45,881 bases of DNA, from positions 1 to 45,881 of the forward strand of contig CAJNDS010000976.1 in assembly GCA_905221605.1 (NCBI GenBank), in the 5' to 3' direction. Of the stretch, positions 44,823 to 45,881 are shown one piece after another; within the stretch, counting starts at the first letter, position 1; the number at the start of each line of letters is the position of its first letter. The notes beneath the pieces are model-generated. The model saw only the letters and a program-made list of their open reading frames with translations, ran no database searches and was not told where the DNA came from. The position numbers and the translations under genes are program-made. Source of the stretch: Symbiodinium natans. Its lineage: Eukaryota; Sar; Dinophyceae; Suessiales; Symbiodiniaceae.

Positions 44823-45881
44823 GTCCGCTTCTAAGGGTTTTGGTCTGTCACGGTGTTGTCCGCGTCTAGGGTTTTGGTTTGTCACGGTGTTGTCCGCTTC
44901 TAGGAATTTTCGTCTGTCACAGCGTTGTCCGCTTCTGGGGAATGTCTGTCACGATGATGTCCACTTCTGAGGGTTTTGGTCTGTCACAGTGTTGTCCGCT
45001 TCTCGGGGTTTGGTCTGTCACGGTGTTGTCCGTTTCTAGGGGTTTTGGTCTGTCATGGTGTTGTCCGCTTCTAGGGGTTTGGTTCTGTCACGGTGTTGTC
45101 CGCTTCTGGGGATTTTGGTCTGTCACGGTGTTGTCCGCTTCTAGGGGTTTGGTCTGTCACGGTGTTGTCCGTTTCTAGGGGTTTTGGTCTGTCATGGAGT
45201 TGTCCGCTTCTAGGGGTTGTGGTCCATCACGGTGTTGTCCACTTCTAGGGTTTTGGTCTGTCACGGTGTTGTCCGCTTCTAGGGGTTTTGGTCTGTCATT
45301 GTGTTGTCCGTTTTTAGGGGTTTTGGTATGTCACGGTGTTGTCCGCTTCTTGGGGTCTTGGTCTGTCACGGTGTTGTGCGCTTCTAGGGGTTTTGGTCTG
45401 TCACGGTGTTGTCCGCTTCTGCGGGGTTTGGTCTGTCATGGTGTTGTCGTCTCTTAGGGGTTTTGGTCTGTCACGGTGTTGTCCGCTGCTGGGAGTTTGG
45501 TTCTGTCACGGTGTTGTCCGCTTCTGGGGGTTTTGGTCTGTCACGGTGTTGTCCGCTTCTGGGGGTTTGGTCTGTCACGATGTTGTCCGTTTCTAGGGGT
45601 TTTGGTCTGTCAGGGTGCCGTCCGCTTCTGGAGATTTGGTTTGTCATGGTTATGTCCGCTTGTAGGGGTTTTGGTCTGGCACGGTGTTGCCCGCTTCTGG
45701 GGGTTTTTGTCTGTCATGGTGTTGTCCGCTTCTAGGGGTTTTGGTCTGTCACGGTGTTGTCTGCTTCTAGGGTTTTGGTTTGTCACGGCGTTGTCCGCTT
45801 CCGCTTCTAGGGGTTTCGGGTTGTCACGGTGTTGTCCGCTTCTAGGGGTTGTGGTCTGTCACGGTGTTGTCCGCTTCTAGG
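44823..45881 (+). repeat. Family-A satellite block A10 (cut by window edge)
   Basis: At least 30 A units, running off the right edge. It is colinear with A7 29078-30136 and keeps the 34-bp unit that A3 lost. It shares the TCTAAGGG first unit with A3 and A8 rather than TCTAGGGG of A7. It is the beginning of a third class-3 module. Confidence 0.94.

Larger units (their letters stand above)
35368..45881 (+). repeat. Higher-order repeat copy 3 (M8-M9-M10, partial)
   Basis: Class-1 and class-2 modules complete, class-3 cut at the window end. Spacing from M6 to M9 is 15.30 kb and from M7 to M10 15.75 kb, supporting an ~15.5-kb period. Confidence 0.85.

Noticed and set aside
1-45881. Prokaryotic features (operons, ribosome binding sites, terminators, IS elements, rRNA)
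   Set aside because: No coding organisation anywhere. AGG/GAGG words are part of the repeat units, and tens of kilobases of HOR satellite are not seen in bacteria or phage.

Overview
The whole window is hierarchical satellite DNA from what must be a eukaryotic genome. I see no supportable protein gene, RNA gene, complete transposon or CRISPR array. It is built from two unrelated tandem repeats on the same strand: an ~35-bp unit (family A; clean example 186-220) and an ~52-bp unit (family B; clean example 8647-8698). Both are G+T-rich on the given strand. The long open frames that can be read are by-products of the repeats: neither unit length is a multiple of three, so reading passes through all frames, and the open frames end at repeat-specific stops. 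The species cannot be named from the sequence. The satellite character suggests constitutive heterochromatin (pericentromeric, subtelomeric, or a heterochromatic sex or micro chromosome), which is inference.

Layout: ten A blocks alternate with nine B blocks, after a 46-bp B tail at the left edge. A1 47-1748, B1 1749-5035, A2 5036-6592, B2 6593-9482, A3 9483-11966, B3 11967-15715, A4 15716-17770, B4 17771-21174, A5 21175-21938, B5 21939-25074, A6 25075-25924, B6 25925-29077, A7 29078-32092, B7 32093-35367, A8 35368-37069, B8 37070-40371, A9 40372-41928, B9 41929-44822, A10 44823-end. A totals ~16.7 kb and B ~29.1 kb. A blocks lie in register between B units, with recurrent junction sequences.

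Each A+B pair is a module (M1-M10). Modules fall into classes by junction type, block-specific unit variants and indels: M1, M4 and M8 are one class; M2, M6 and M9 a second; M3, M7 and M10 a third; M5 is an extra module related to parts of M3 and M7. The order is therefore 1-2-3 / 1-(5)-2-3 / 1-2-3, a higher-order repeat of about 15.3-15.7 kb, enlarged to about 19.7 kb where M5 is present. This gives three nested levels: 35/52-bp units, ~4-6-kb bipartite modules, and an ~15.7-kb three-module array. In addition, 1-9482 and 35322-44822 are almost identical and share derived changes absent from the intervening copy, implying very recent duplication or conversion (or an assembly artefact to exclude).

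Most B blocks carry, at the same place, one short island of non-repeat DNA (96 bp when intact) with a 9-bp inverted repeat. It is shortened to 47 bp in B1 and B8, altered in B5 and missing from B7. Mosaic blocks, unit-sized indels, a 720-bp deletion between 4-bp repeats, an aberrant B-to-A junction at ~15715 and block-to-block sequence switching record unequal exchange and conversion.
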